Part shown: in pieces, positions 1-8,266 of the stretch
Numbering within the stretch: the first letter of the stretch is position 1
How the letters are laid out: each line of letters starts with the position of its first letter
NCBI GenBank assembly: GCA_943788755.1
Contig: CALSRM010000003.1
Location: 310,001-374,000, forward strand
Direction: 5' to 3'
From: an uncultured Flavobacteriales bacterium
GTDB taxonomy: Bacteria > Bacteroidota > Bacteroidia > Flavobacteriales_D > Parvicellaceae
DNA length: 64,000 nt
Made by a program: the position numbers and the translations under genes
The notes under the pieces: generated by a model
The model's input: the letters and a program-made list of their open reading frames with translations, nothing else
Database searches by the model: none
What the model was told of the DNA's origin: nothing

Positions 1-971
1 TCAAAGAATCCTTCTTTTAATGTTTCTTTTAATGCAGCATAGCCTGCCATCATGGCGACTGGATTTCCCGACAATGTACCTGCTTGGTAAACGGGTCCAT
101 CAGGTGATATTTGACTCATTATTTCTTTACTTCCTGCATAAGCTCCCACCGGTAAACCTCCTCCTATTATTTTTCCGAAGGTGATAATATCTGGTTGAAT
201 ATCATACAACCCGGCAGCTCCTTCAAAGCCAACTCTGAATCCAGAAATAACCTCATCAAAAAACAACAGCACATTCTGTTCCGTACAAACTTTTCGTAAG
301 AAATATAAAAATTGAGGATCTTGGATTAGCAGGCCGTTATTGGCAGGAATTGGCTCAATAATAATACAGGCTATTTCATCTTTGTAATTCTGCAAACATG
401 TTTTAACAGCATCCTCGTCGTTCAATGGAAGCACAATAGTTTCTTGGGCAAATGCTTCAGGAACTCCAGCTGAAGTTGTAACGCCCAATGTTGCTAAACC
501 AGAACCTGCTTTTACCAAAAGTGAATCTGCATGTCCGTGGTAACACCCGTCAAATTTGATTATTTTACTTCTTCCGGTAAACCCCCTAGCCATTCTTATT
601 GCAGACATAGTTGCTTCCGTTCCTGAACTAACAAAACGAATTTTTTCAATGTATTTATGATTGGAAAGAATCAATCCTCCCAGCAAGTTCTCTGCTAAAG
701 TAGGAGTCCCAAAAGATGTTCCGTTATCAACTGCTTCCATAATAGCATTTCTAACAGAAACATTATTATGTCCTAGAATTAAAGGACCCCATGAACAACA
801 AAAGTCAATGTACTTATTTCCATCTTGATCCCATATTTGGCAGCCAGCTCCTTTTTTCATAAATAAAGGTACTCCTTCCACAGCCTTAAATGCTCTTACC
901 GGAGAGTTAACTCCTCCTGGAAATAATTCTTTGGCTTCTTTAAATAATTGTTCTGAAATAACTGTGCTCAT
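1..971 (-). CDS. hemL: Glutamate-1-semialdehyde 2,1-aminomutase, 3' end cut by window edge
   Basis: PLP enzyme that converts glutamate-1-semialdehyde to 5-aminolevulinate in the C5 route to heme. I translated the minus strand from an ATG at 969-971; about 323 of the usual ~430 residues are visible and the frame is open to the window edge. Recognisable are the N-terminal FPGGVNSPVRAF motif, SSGTEATMSA, the GCYHGHAD loop, FDEVISGFR, and the PLP-lysine segment TFGKIIGGGLP. Divergent from kynU, with 76 bases between the two starts. hemH lies elsewhere in the window (18.1 kb). The missing C-terminus is due only to the window boundary. Confidence 0.95.
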   Translation of the reverse strand, partial: MSTVISEQLFKEAKELFPGGVNSPVRAFKAVEGVPLFMKKGAGCQIWDQDGNKYIDFCCSWGPLILGHNNVSVRNAIMEAVDNGTSFGTPTLAENLLGGLILSNHKYIEKIRFVSSGTEATMSAIRMARGFTGRSKIIKFDGCYHGHADSLLVKAGSGLATLGVTTSAGVPEAFAQETIVLPLNDEDAVKTCLQNYKDEIACIIIEPIPANNGLLIQDPQFLYFLRKVCTEQNVLLFFDEVISGFRVGFEGAAGLYDIQPDIITFGKIIGGGLPVGAYAGSKEIMSQISPDGPVYQAGTLSGNPVAMMAGYAALKETLKEGFF

Positions 972-1008
972 CTACTAGAATTTAAATTCCTCTTATTCAA
1001 TTTTACTT

Positions 1009-1016
1009 TATATTTG
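1009..1016 (+). promoter_or_regulatory. Putative Bacteroidota -7 box for kynU
   Basis: TATATTTG fits the Bacteroidota TAnnTTTG -7 consensus and lies 31 bases before the kynU ATG in the hemL/kynU divergent gap. I see no clear TTG -33 element at the ideal spacing, so this is tentative. Confidence 0.45.
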
Positions 1017-1047
1017 TACAAAATTAAATCATTTTAAAGGGAATTAT

Positions 1048-2328
1048 ATGAATTATACGAATTCTTTAGAATTTGCACAGAAAATGGATCAAGAAGATCC
1101 TTTGAAGTCCTTTAGAGAAAAGTTTTACTTCCCTACTTTTACAAAAAAGCCTGTAGTTTATTTTACAGGAAATTCCCTTGGACTGCAACCTAAGTCTGTA
1201 AAAGATTACATTAATGTGGAGCTGGAAGATTGGTCAAAATGGGGAGTTGAAGGTCATTTTTACGCAAATAACCCTTGGAAAGATTATCATGAAATTTTTA
1301 CAAATAAGGTAGCACGTTTAGTTGGTGCATTACCAAAGGAAGTAGCGGTTACACATAGTTTGACAACGAACTTGCACCTATTAATGGCTTCGTTTTATCA
1401 ACCCAATGAAAAACGTTACAAAATTATCTGCGAAGCTAAAGCTTTTCCGAGTGATCAATATGCTTTAGAATCTCAAGCAAAACTGCACGGCTTAAACCCT
1501 GATGACGTAATTATCGAGATTGAAGCTAGAAAAGGAGAACATACCCTTCGTTTGGAAGATGTATTAAATGTAATTGACGAACACAAAGACAGCCTAGCAC
1601 TCATTATGATTGGTGGGGTAAATTACTATACAGGCCAGGTTTTCGATATGAAAACAATCACTGAAGCAGGACATAAAGCTGGTGCAATTGTAGGTTGGGA
1701 TTTAGCACATGCTGCTGGAAATTTAAAACTGGAATTGCACGATTGGGATGTAGATTTTGCCACATGGTGTAGTTATAAATACTTAAACTCAAGTCCTGGC
1801 GGAGTAAGTGGTTTATTCGTTAATGAACGTCACGTTGAGAATACAGATTTAATTAGGCTTGCTGGCTGGTGGGGTCACGATAAAGAAAATCGCTTTTTAA
1901 TGGAGAAAGGATTTCGTCCAATGAAAACAGCGGAGTCTTGGCAACTTAGCAACGCGCCTATTATAGGAATGGCTGCTCATAATGCTTCTTTGGATTTATT
2001 TGATGAAGTGGGAATGGTTGCTCTTTGCGAAAAAAGAGACAAACTAACTGGCTACTTGGAGTATGTTATTGATGAAATATCAAATAATAATGAAAATGTG
2101 ACATTTGAAATAATCACTCCGAGAGATAAAAATCAACGCGGTGCGCAATTATCAATTTTAGCACATGGTCAGGGAAAATCACTTTTTGATAAACTATCAG
2201 AGGAAGGTGTAGTGGCAGATTGGCGAGAGCCAAATGTAATTAGAATTGCTCCTGCACCTATGTACAATAATTTTGAAGATGTATTTCGATTTGGCGAAAT
2301 TTTAGAAGCTGCTATTCAAAAAGCATGA
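1048..2328 (+). CDS. kynU: Kynureninase
   Basis: Fold-type I PLP enzyme that cleaves kynurenine or 3-hydroxykynurenine to (3-hydroxy)anthranilate and alanine, in tryptophan degradation / de novo NAD synthesis. 426 residues, the family's normal length. Seen: FTGNSLGLQPK near residues 39-49, GWDLAHAAGN with the PLP-contacting Asp, WCSYKYLNSSPGG with the Schiff-base lysine, and GWWGHDK. The stop overlaps the next small ORF by 4 bases, and kmo follows, so the three are probably one transcript. The other genes of the pathway (tryptophan dioxygenase, 3-hydroxyanthranilate dioxygenase) are not in the window. Confidence 0.95.
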   Translation: MNYTNSLEFAQKMDQEDPLKSFREKFYFPTFTKKPVVYFTGNSLGLQPKSVKDYINVELEDWSKWGVEGHFYANNPWKDYHEIFTNKVARLVGALPKEVAVTHSLTTNLHLLMASFYQPNEKRYKIICEAKAFPSDQYALESQAKLHGLNPDDVIIEIEARKGEHTLRLEDVLNVIDEHKDSLALIMIGGVNYYTGQVFDMKTITEAGHKAGAIVGWDLAHAAGNLKLELHDWDVDFATWCSYKYLNSSPGGVSGLFVNERHVENTDLIRLAGWWGHDKENRFLMEKGFRPMKTAESWQLSNAPIIGMAAHNASLDLFDEVGMVALCEKRDKLTGYLEYVIDEISNNNENVTFEIITPRDKNQRGAQLSILAHGQGKSLFDKLSEEGVVADWREPNVIRIAPAPMYNNFEDVFRFGEILEAAIQKA

Positions 2329-2513
2329 ACAAATTACCACAACTTGCTATATCAAAAAACGAAATGCTGCAGCTCAGTTTTCAAGCTATACTTATTTTGG
2401 TGGTAGGCATTGTCTTATGGAGAGTTATGGCAGTTATCTCAAAGCTTAAATCAAAGCCCAAAAGGAATGGTTATTTTGATACAAAATATACAAAAAAATG
2501 GAAAAAAAAGTAA
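2325..2513 (+). CDS. Small single-pass membrane protein between kynU and kmo
   Basis: 62 residues. One strongly hydrophobic segment (about residues 17-38, ending VGIVLWRVMAVI) is followed by a very basic tail rich in Lys, which predicts a cytoplasmic C-terminus. It overlaps kynU by 4 bases and kmo by 16 bases, the arrangement of a translationally coupled gene. I do not recognise a family. The overlaps argue that it is real; its size and low complexity argue for caution. A role tied to the membrane-associated monooxygenase next door is only a guess. Confidence 0.6.
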   Translation: MNKLPQLAISKNEMLQLSFQAILILVVGIVLWRVMAVISKLKSKPKRNGYFDTKYTKKWKKK

Positions 2514-3841
2514 TTATTATTGGTGCAGGACTCGTAGGTTCATTATGGGCAGTTTATCTTTCTAGAGCTGGTTATTCGGTAACCATCTACGAGAGAAGGT
2601 CAGATATTCGAAAAGCAGATATCTCTGCAGGTAAATCTATCAACTTAGCTCTTTCTACCAGAGGTTGGAAAGCGCTAGACGCAGTTGGCGTTGGTGATGA
2701 AATTCGAAAAATTGCCATTCCGATGTATGGAAGAATTATGCACGATACAAAGGGGAATTTGACGCATCAGCCATATGGAAAAGAAGGCCAAGCTATCTTC
2801 TCGGTATCACGTGGAGGAGTTAACGCAAAAATGATGGATATTGCAGAAAAATATGGTAAAGCAGAAATTCATTACCATGAAGAATGCATAGATGTTGACC
2901 TTAAAAAAGGTATCGTTTATTTAAAAAATTCAGAAACAGGTAAATTATCTGAAGATAAAGCGGATGTAGTTTTTGCTGCTGACGGGGCATTCTCTGCAGT
3001 ACGATACAATGCGATGCAAAAAAGTACGCGCTTTAATTACAGTCAGCATTTTATTGCAGATGGATACAGAGAAATCCTTTTACCTGCTGATTCGAATGGA
3101 GATTATCAATTAGATAAAAGCTCCCTCCACATATGGCCAAGAGGAAGATTTATGCTTATCGGTTTACCAAATGAAGACGGTTCTTTCACTTGCACTTTAT
3201 TTATGCCTTTTGAAGGAGAAAAAAATGCATTTGACAATCTCGACTCAAAAGAAAAGATTAATGATTTCTTCAAATCTACTTTTCGTGATTTTTATGACAT
3301 GATGCCTAACATAGCTGATGCTTGGGGAGATCACCCTCTATCATCTTTAGCAATTATGCGATGTAAACCATGGGCAATAGGAAAAACAGCTTTAATGGGC
3401 GATTCTGCCCATGCAACAGTACCATTTTATGGGCAAGGTATGAATTCAGGTTTTGAGGATTGTACCGTTTTATCCGATCTCATGAAAAAACACAATGAAA
3501 ACTGGGACTTAGTTTTTGAAGAATACAACGAAACACGAAAAGCTGATGGGGATGCGCTTCAAGACTTATCCGTTCATAACTATCATGTGATGCGCGACTA
3601 TGTAGCAGATCCAGAATTTTTATTGCAAAAGAAAATCGAGGGACACTTCTCTGAAAATCACCCTGAAAAATGGATGCCTCTTTACAGCCAAGTTTCTTTC
3701 AGTAATATTCCATATTCAGAAGCCTGGCAAGTAGGACAAAAACAAGATGCCATCATGAAAAAGGTAATGGGGAGTTTTTCTAATATAGAAGATGTATGGG
3801 ACTCAAAAGAAGTTGCAGATAAAATATTAGATCTTATGTAA
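2498..3841 (+). CDS. kmo: Kynurenine 3-monooxygenase
   Basis: FAD-dependent aromatic hydroxylase that makes 3-hydroxykynurenine from kynurenine with NADPH and O2. 447 residues, close to the eukaryotic and bacterial KMO length. Seen: the N-terminal dinucleotide fold IIGAGLVGSLWAVYLSRAG, the ERR end of beta-2, SINLALSTRGWKAL, the DG motif in the middle (ADGAFSAVR), and the FAD-ribityl motif MGDSAHATVPFYGQGMNSGF. The start overlaps the upstream 62-residue ORF. Together with kynU it forms the kynurenine branch. Confidence 0.95.
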   Translation: MEKKVIIIGAGLVGSLWAVYLSRAGYSVTIYERRSDIRKADISAGKSINLALSTRGWKALDAVGVGDEIRKIAIPMYGRIMHDTKGNLTHQPYGKEGQAIFSVSRGGVNAKMMDIAEKYGKAEIHYHEECIDVDLKKGIVYLKNSETGKLSEDKADVVFAADGAFSAVRYNAMQKSTRFNYSQHFIADGYREILLPADSNGDYQLDKSSLHIWPRGRFMLIGLPNEDGSFTCTLFMPFEGEKNAFDNLDSKEKINDFFKSTFRDFYDMMPNIADAWGDHPLSSLAIMRCKPWAIGKTALMGDSAHATVPFYGQGMNSGFEDCTVLSDLMKKHNENWDLVFEEYNETRKADGDALQDLSVHNYHVMRDYVADPEFLLQKKIEGHFSENHPEKWMPLYSQVSFSNIPYSEAWQVGQKQDAIMKKVMGSFSNIEDVWDSKEVADKILDLM

Positions 3842-3895
3842 GCGAGTTCTAAACACAACAGAATGGATAAAATGTTCGGCTTTATTATTGATTGA

Positions 3896-3912
3896 TTCGC
3901 TAATATTGCGAA
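3896..3912. other. Near-palindrome upstream of 3935 gene
   Basis: TTCGC-TAATATT-GCGAA: five-base arms around a nearly symmetric AT core, 22 bases before the next ATG. It could be an operator or chance; nothing else supports a function. Confidence 0.25.
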
Positions 3913-3934
3913 ATTGCTTTACCAATACTAAAAA

Positions 3935-4735
3935 ATGAACCTTCGGAGAATTATACCTTTTTTATTTGCATTACTATTTACCCTTCCGGTGTTTGGTCAA
4001 TATATATCAAACAGGAAAAACCGAGATTTAGTTGATTTTAAGCAATATAAATATGGAGGATGGATGATTAGCCCTGGACTAACCTACATGTATCCTTCTC
4101 GGGTTAAGTACCTCAATGACAGCACTAAAAAAGATGATAATGTAAACCCAAACGGAAGAATTGCGCTTTATCTCGAAGCCGGTCGTTACCAAATATTTTA
4201 TAATGGAGGAAGAATCCTAAACTACATGGATTATAGCCTTGCCTATAAAAGATTAAGTGGAACGGAAAAATACAGAGGTAATGAGCGTGAAACCAAAGCT
4301 ATATTCAAGCAAAACTTTTTACTTGCTAACTTTAACGTAAATAATATTATTCAATTAACAGATTATACATTTATACAAAACAGTATTGGAGTCAATATTG
4401 ATTGGAAATTTGCAGAAAAGTATGAGACCAATGGATCGCAATATGCCGTTAACAATACCGGCGCTTTTATTTTATCGCTGCATTACAAGTTAGGTTATGG
4501 AATTAAAGTAACCGATCAGCTATTTATTATCCCTACTTTAGAGACGCCTATTTTTAATGGGCTAAAATGGGAAAATGGAAAGTCAACATATGGAATTTTT
4601 AGTAGTAGATACAGGCCTATTATTTTTAGTGTCCGTTTTGCTTGGTTAAGAATCCCAAGTAGAGGAGATTGCCCGCCAGTCTATGGTCCTGATGGAGATG
4701 CTGACAAGCAGCAGCAGCATATGATGGGTCAATAA
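3935..4735 (+). CDS. Putative exported beta-barrel protein, family not recognised
   Basis: 266 residues with a clear signal peptide (MNLRRIIPFLFALLFTLPVFG then QY). The mature part is rich in aromatic, alternating-polarity stretches (GGWMISPGLTYMYPS, IALYLEAGRYQIFYNGG, FILSLHYKLGYGIK, RPIIFSVRFAWLRIP), which suggest an outer-membrane beta-barrel of about eight to ten strands. The C-terminus is a short polar tail containing QQQHMMGQ rather than the usual terminal aromatic residue. Nine bases separate it from the thioesterase gene, so the two may be co-transcribed. No function is assigned. Confidence 0.75.
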   Translation: MNLRRIIPFLFALLFTLPVFGQYISNRKNRDLVDFKQYKYGGWMISPGLTYMYPSRVKYLNDSTKKDDNVNPNGRIALYLEAGRYQIFYNGGRILNYMDYSLAYKRLSGTEKYRGNERETKAIFKQNFLLANFNVNNIIQLTDYTFIQNSIGVNIDWKFAEKYETNGSQYAVNNTGAFILSLHYKLGYGIKVTDQLFIIPTLETPIFNGLKWENGKSTYGIFSSRYRPIIFSVRFAWLRIPSRGDCPPVYGPDGDADKQQQHMMGQ

Positions 4736-4743
4736 TATTATAT

Positions 4744-5256
4744 ATGAAAAGTAAAACTCCTAAAGATTCTTTAACGATTCAAACCAATTTGGTTATGCCA
4801 AATGACACCAATCAAATGCATACACTTTTTGGAGGTAAATTATTGGCTTGGATGGATGAAGTTGCTAGTATATGTGCATTTAGGCATTGTAATAACGTTG
4901 CCGTAACTGCTTCGATAAATAATGTGTCGTTTGATTTACCTATATTAAATGGAGCTTATGTTACGCTAGAAGCAAAAGTATCGCGCGCTTTTAAATCGTC
5001 TATGGAAATATTTGTAGATGTCTTTGTTGAGTCGAGGGATGGTAAAAAAGAAAAATGTAACGAAGCAATTTTAACTTTTGTTGCTATTGACGAGCATAAA
5101 AGACCTATGGTGGTTCCAGAATTATCCCCTGAAACAAAACAGGAAAAACAGCGATATACTTCCGCTCTTAGAAGAAGACAGTTAAGCCTTGTATTAGCTG
5201 GTAAAATGGACGCAAAAGAGGCTACTGAATTAAAATCGCTATTTTTAGGAGAATAA
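4744..5256 (+). CDS. Acyl-CoA thioesterase, hotdog fold
   Basis: 170 residues of the YciA/ACOT hotdog family, which hydrolyses acyl-CoA to free acid and CoA. Seen: PNDTNQMHTLFGGKLLAWMDEVA (the N-terminal hotdog helix with the catalytic Asn/Asp region), the ASINNVSFDLPI strand and AKVSRAFKSSMEIFV. The C-terminal helix is highly charged (YTSALRRRQLSLVL), as in the ACOT-type enzymes of this phylum. The substrate range cannot be told from the sequence. Confidence 0.88.
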   Translation: MKSKTPKDSLTIQTNLVMPNDTNQMHTLFGGKLLAWMDEVASICAFRHCNNVAVTASINNVSFDLPILNGAYVTLEAKVSRAFKSSMEIFVDVFVESRDGKKEKCNEAILTFVAIDEHKRPMVVPELSPETKQEKQRYTSALRRRQLSLVLAGKMDAKEATELKSLFLGE

Positions 5257-5265
5257 AATACTACT

Positions 5266-5865
5266 ATGAAAGCAGAAAACTGCATCGATATTTTTGAAAA
5301 AGCAATTAATAATTATCACATAGCTGATGATGTTTATCAATCTTTTAACAATCCTTTTGAAAGTGGAACTATAGAAAATACAATGTACCAAAAAAGCTGG
5401 ATTGATACGGTTCAATGGCATTACGAGGACATTATTCGGGACCCTAATATTCAGGCAGATGAAGGAATGGTTATGAAGCGTAAGATTGACAAATCTAACC
5501 AGCACAGAACGGATGTTGTTGAACAACTCGATGATTATTATATCTCTCTTTTTAAAGATGTTGTGACAAATTCTGCTGCAAAACTAAATACAGAAAGTCC
5601 TGGCTGGGTAGTAGATAGAATTTCTATTCTTTGCTTGAAAATTTACCACATGCAGGAGCAAGTTGATAGAACCGATGCAGACAACAAGCACAAACAGCAA
5701 TGTTTAAATAAACTAAACGTTTTGTTAGAACAGAAAGAAGATATTTCTAAATCTTTTAATGACTTATTGGATGAAATCCAAAAGGGAGAGAAACAGATTA
5801 AAGTTTACCGTCAAATGAAAATGTATAACGACGATACATTAAACCCTGTCCTCTATAAGAAGTAA
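5266..5865 (+). CDS. DUF4254 domain protein
   Basis: 199 residues, all-helical and charged, soluble, with no signal peptide. The pattern IQADEGMVMKRKIDKSNQHRTDVVEQLDDYY and the position directly before a GT9 glycosyltransferase (20 bases apart) match the DUF4254 family of Bacteroidota, which repeatedly sits beside lipopolysaccharide-type glycosyltransferases. The biochemical role is unknown; a link to cell-surface glycan synthesis is inferred only from this neighbourhood. Confidence 0.85.
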   Translation: MKAENCIDIFEKAINNYHIADDVYQSFNNPFESGTIENTMYQKSWIDTVQWHYEDIIRDPNIQADEGMVMKRKIDKSNQHRTDVVEQLDDYYISLFKDVVTNSAAKLNTESPGWVVDRISILCLKIYHMQEQVDRTDADNKHKQQCLNKLNVLLEQKEDISKSFNDLLDEIQKGEKQIKVYRQMKMYNDDTLNPVLYKK

Positions 5866-5885
5866 AGTTAACGTCCAACATCCAA

Positions 5886-6941
5886 ATGAGCAAAAAAATA
5901 CTCGTTATACGATTTTCTGCCATGGGCGATGTTGCATTATCCGCGCCTGTAATTTCAAGTGTGCTCGAACAGCATCCTACTCTTGAAATAGTTTTTCTTT
6001 CTCGCCAACTTTTTAGACCTTTCTTTCAGGAAAATGATCGGTTAACATTTGTTGGAGCGGATTTAAAAGGCAAACATAAAGGTGTTTTTGGGTTAAAAAA
6101 ATTACAAAAAGAATTAGTCAAAAAACATAATTTTGACGCAGTAGTCGATTTACACGATGTTTTAAGAACAAAAATTTTGCGTTTTTATTTTAAAACTCTT
6201 GGAATACGCTGCCACTCAATCAACAAAGGAAGAGGAGAAAAAAAGGGTTTAATTAATGGAAGTGTCCCATTTAAAAAACTAAAACACACAACACAAAGAT
6301 ATCTAGACGTTTTTGAAAAGGCGAACGTTACATCAACTCTAAATAGCGGTCCTTGGGTAGCTCCTGTTATTTCTGATACTACCCATGATTTTTTAAAATT
6401 TAATAATTGTGAAATTAAAAATAATTCCTGGATTGGTATAGCGCCATTTGCAGCACACAGAAGCAAAGAGTGGCCAATTGAAAAAATGAAAAATGTTATC
6501 TATCAGCTTATTAGCACTGGCAAAACCGTGTTCTTATTTGGAGGTGGTCAAAACGAAATTAAAAAATTAGAATCCATTAAAAACGAATTTCCAAAAAGCA
6601 TTTTAGTTGCTGGACAATTAAAATTAGATGAGGAATTAGCACTAATTTCAAAATTAGACCTCATGGTTGCAATGGATAGTTCGAATATGCACTTATCCGC
6701 AATTGCAGGAACCCGTGTTTTATCAATTTGGGGGGCAACTCACCATTATCTTGGTTTTGGGCCATTAAACAATGAGCATAACATCATAGAAGTTTCAAAA
6801 GAAAAGCTTCCTTGCAGACCTTGTTCAATCTTCGGCAAACTAAAGTCAAAAAAGGATGAAGAATGTGCTCAAAAAGCAATGGAATTGATTTCGGAAGAAA
6901 TGGTTTTAACTAAAATAGCAACAGTATCGGATACAACATAG
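5886..6941 (+). CDS. Glycosyltransferase family 9 (heptosyltransferase-like)
   Basis: 351 residues, GT-B fold enzyme related to ADP-heptose:LPS heptosyltransferases, probably transferring a sugar to lipooligosaccharide core at the inner face of the cytoplasmic membrane. Seen: N-terminal ILVIRFSAMGDVALSAPV, VVDLHDVLRT, the second Rossmann domain start GIAPFAAHRSKEWP, and the donor-site motif AMDSSNMHLSAIAGTRVLSIWG. A cluster of Cys near the C-terminus (PCRPCSIFG...EEC) is common in the family. Donor and acceptor cannot be deduced. A terminator-like hairpin follows at 7025-7053. Confidence 0.92.
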   Translation: MSKKILVIRFSAMGDVALSAPVISSVLEQHPTLEIVFLSRQLFRPFFQENDRLTFVGADLKGKHKGVFGLKKLQKELVKKHNFDAVVDLHDVLRTKILRFYFKTLGIRCHSINKGRGEKKGLINGSVPFKKLKHTTQRYLDVFEKANVTSTLNSGPWVAPVISDTTHDFLKFNNCEIKNNSWIGIAPFAAHRSKEWPIEKMKNVIYQLISTGKTVFLFGGGQNEIKKLESIKNEFPKSILVAGQLKLDEELALISKLDLMVAMDSSNMHLSAIAGTRVLSIWGATHHYLGFGPLNNEHNIIEVSKEKLPCRPCSIFGKLKSKKDEECAQKAMELISEEMVLTKIATVSDTT

Positions 6942-7018
6942 CTTGTTAAATTTATCCCTCTTTTTGCGGGGTGATAGCAGTTGTATTTCATTTTGCCAAT
7001 TCTACAAAACCATATAAC

Positions 7019-7053
7019 AAAGAAAACCCTCATTAACGATGTTAATGAGGGTT
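7019..7053 (-). terminator. Intrinsic terminator of pssA-purS, partly usable by the GT9 gene
   Basis: Perfect 13-base arms AACCCTCATTAAC / GTTAATGAGGGTT (7025-7053) with a GAT loop. On the minus strand the hairpin is followed by TTTTCTTT, so it suits the minus-strand purS gene best. Confidence 0.8.
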
Positions 7054-7073
7054 AAATACCTAATTCCTGAAAA

Positions 7074-7325
7074 TTAATCTTCAGTTAAATCGAAAGTATA
7101 ACTTTCCATAATTTGGTTGCAAAGTAATTTCTTGCAGGCTTCATCTACTTTCGTTTCGGCTGTTGCTTTATCAGCAGCATCGACTTTCAGTGTAATGTGT
7201 TTTCCAATACGGACGTTTGTAATTTCACTTAAATCAAGGTTTCCCATGTTTTGTGAAACTGCTTTTCCTTGAGGATCCAACAACCCTGCTAATGGCATAA
7301 TATCTATTTCAGCTTTGAAGTTCAT
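7074..7325 (-). CDS. purS: Phosphoribosylformylglycinamidine synthase subunit PurS
   Basis: 83 residues. PurS bridges PurL and PurQ in the three-part FGAM synthase of purine biosynthesis. Typical features are the start FKAEIDIMPLAGLLDPQGKA, the V.IGK segment (VRIGKHITLKVDA) and the C-terminal CNQIMESYTFDL. The length is normal. It overlaps pssA by 17 bases and would be translated after it. PurL and PurQ are not in the window. Confidence 0.9.
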   Translation of the reverse strand: MNFKAEIDIMPLAGLLDPQGKAVSQNMGNLDLSEITNVRIGKHITLKVDAADKATAETKVDEACKKLLCNQIMESYTFDLTED

Positions 7326-8106
7326 TCTGTTTCTTTTTGAAGAGATTATTTATTATCGATAAAATAATGTACAAAAGTATAATAATTGGAATAGAAACAA
7401 ACACTGAACTTATTAACAAACTCAGTGAAATTACAACCAAGCAGAGTGCCATGAAAACAAAGCGTATTTCATTCCCTTTCCACCCAAATGATTTAAATTT
7501 TAATGCAACCATTTCTATTGGGGCGTTCAGGAGATAACTAAACAGAAAAATTGTTATTATAATGCTGTACTTAAAGGTTTCAGAGATACTCAATGAATCA
7601 GTTATGAATGGGTTTGAAACATAATTTCTGTTCATATGAGTTAAAACTGCTGGGTAATCCCAACCAAAACTCTCAAAGATAAAGACCAGTGGTATAAATA
7701 CAAAAAACAATGCATTCGCTGGAGTAGGTAATCCAATAAATTTATTCGATTGATTTGAATCCAGATTAAATTTAGCTAGACGAACGGCCGAAAGCAACGG
7801 AATGACAAATGAGATATAAGGAATATATGAATCTTCAATAAATGAAGATAAAAACGAATACATTACAACTCCCGGGGCAACTCCAAAAGTTACCATATCA
7901 GCAAAAGAATCTAACTGCTTACCGAGGTCGCCTTGTACTTTTAACAACCGAGCTACAAAACCATCAAAAAAATCGAAAAAAGCCCCTATTATAACAAAGA
8001 GCCCAGCTAGATAGTAATGTTCGGAGAAACCTACTTTAATAGCTAGCATGCCGCAAAACAAGTTAGCCAATGTTAGTATATTTGGTATATGTTTTTTGAT
8101 AGCCAT
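7309..8106 (-). CDS. pssA: CDP-diacylglycerol--serine O-phosphatidyltransferase
   Basis: 265 residues; integral-membrane enzyme that makes phosphatidylserine, the precursor of phosphatidylethanolamine. The CDP-alcohol phosphotransferase signature DGx2ARx8Gx3Dx3D is complete (DGFVAR ... GKQLDSFAD). About seven to eight hydrophobic segments are visible, the last ones at the C-terminus (VVISLSLLISSVFVSIPIII). The start is an ATG followed by AIKKHIPNILTLANLFCG, the family's usual N-terminus. Followed by and overlapping purS. Confidence 0.93.
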   Translation of the reverse strand: MAIKKHIPNILTLANLFCGMLAIKVGFSEHYYLAGLFVIIGAFFDFFDGFVARLLKVQGDLGKQLDSFADMVTFGVAPGVVMYSFLSSFIEDSYIPYISFVIPLLSAVRLAKFNLDSNQSNKFIGLPTPANALFFVFIPLVFIFESFGWDYPAVLTHMNRNYVSNPFITDSLSISETFKYSIIITIFLFSYLLNAPIEMVALKFKSFGWKGNEIRFVFMALCLVVISLSLLISSVFVSIPIIILLYIILSIINNLFKKKQNELQS

Positions 8107-8266
8107 TACTATACAAAAGTAACATTTACCTTTTAACTAATAATAGGAATATTGATTTCAGCCCACGTATCAGACAATTTATACGTCATTAACGAGTTAT
8201 TAGTCAAGAAAATTAGTCTGTATTATTGCTATTTGTATCTTTATAACCTTAACACTTTCAGAAAAA

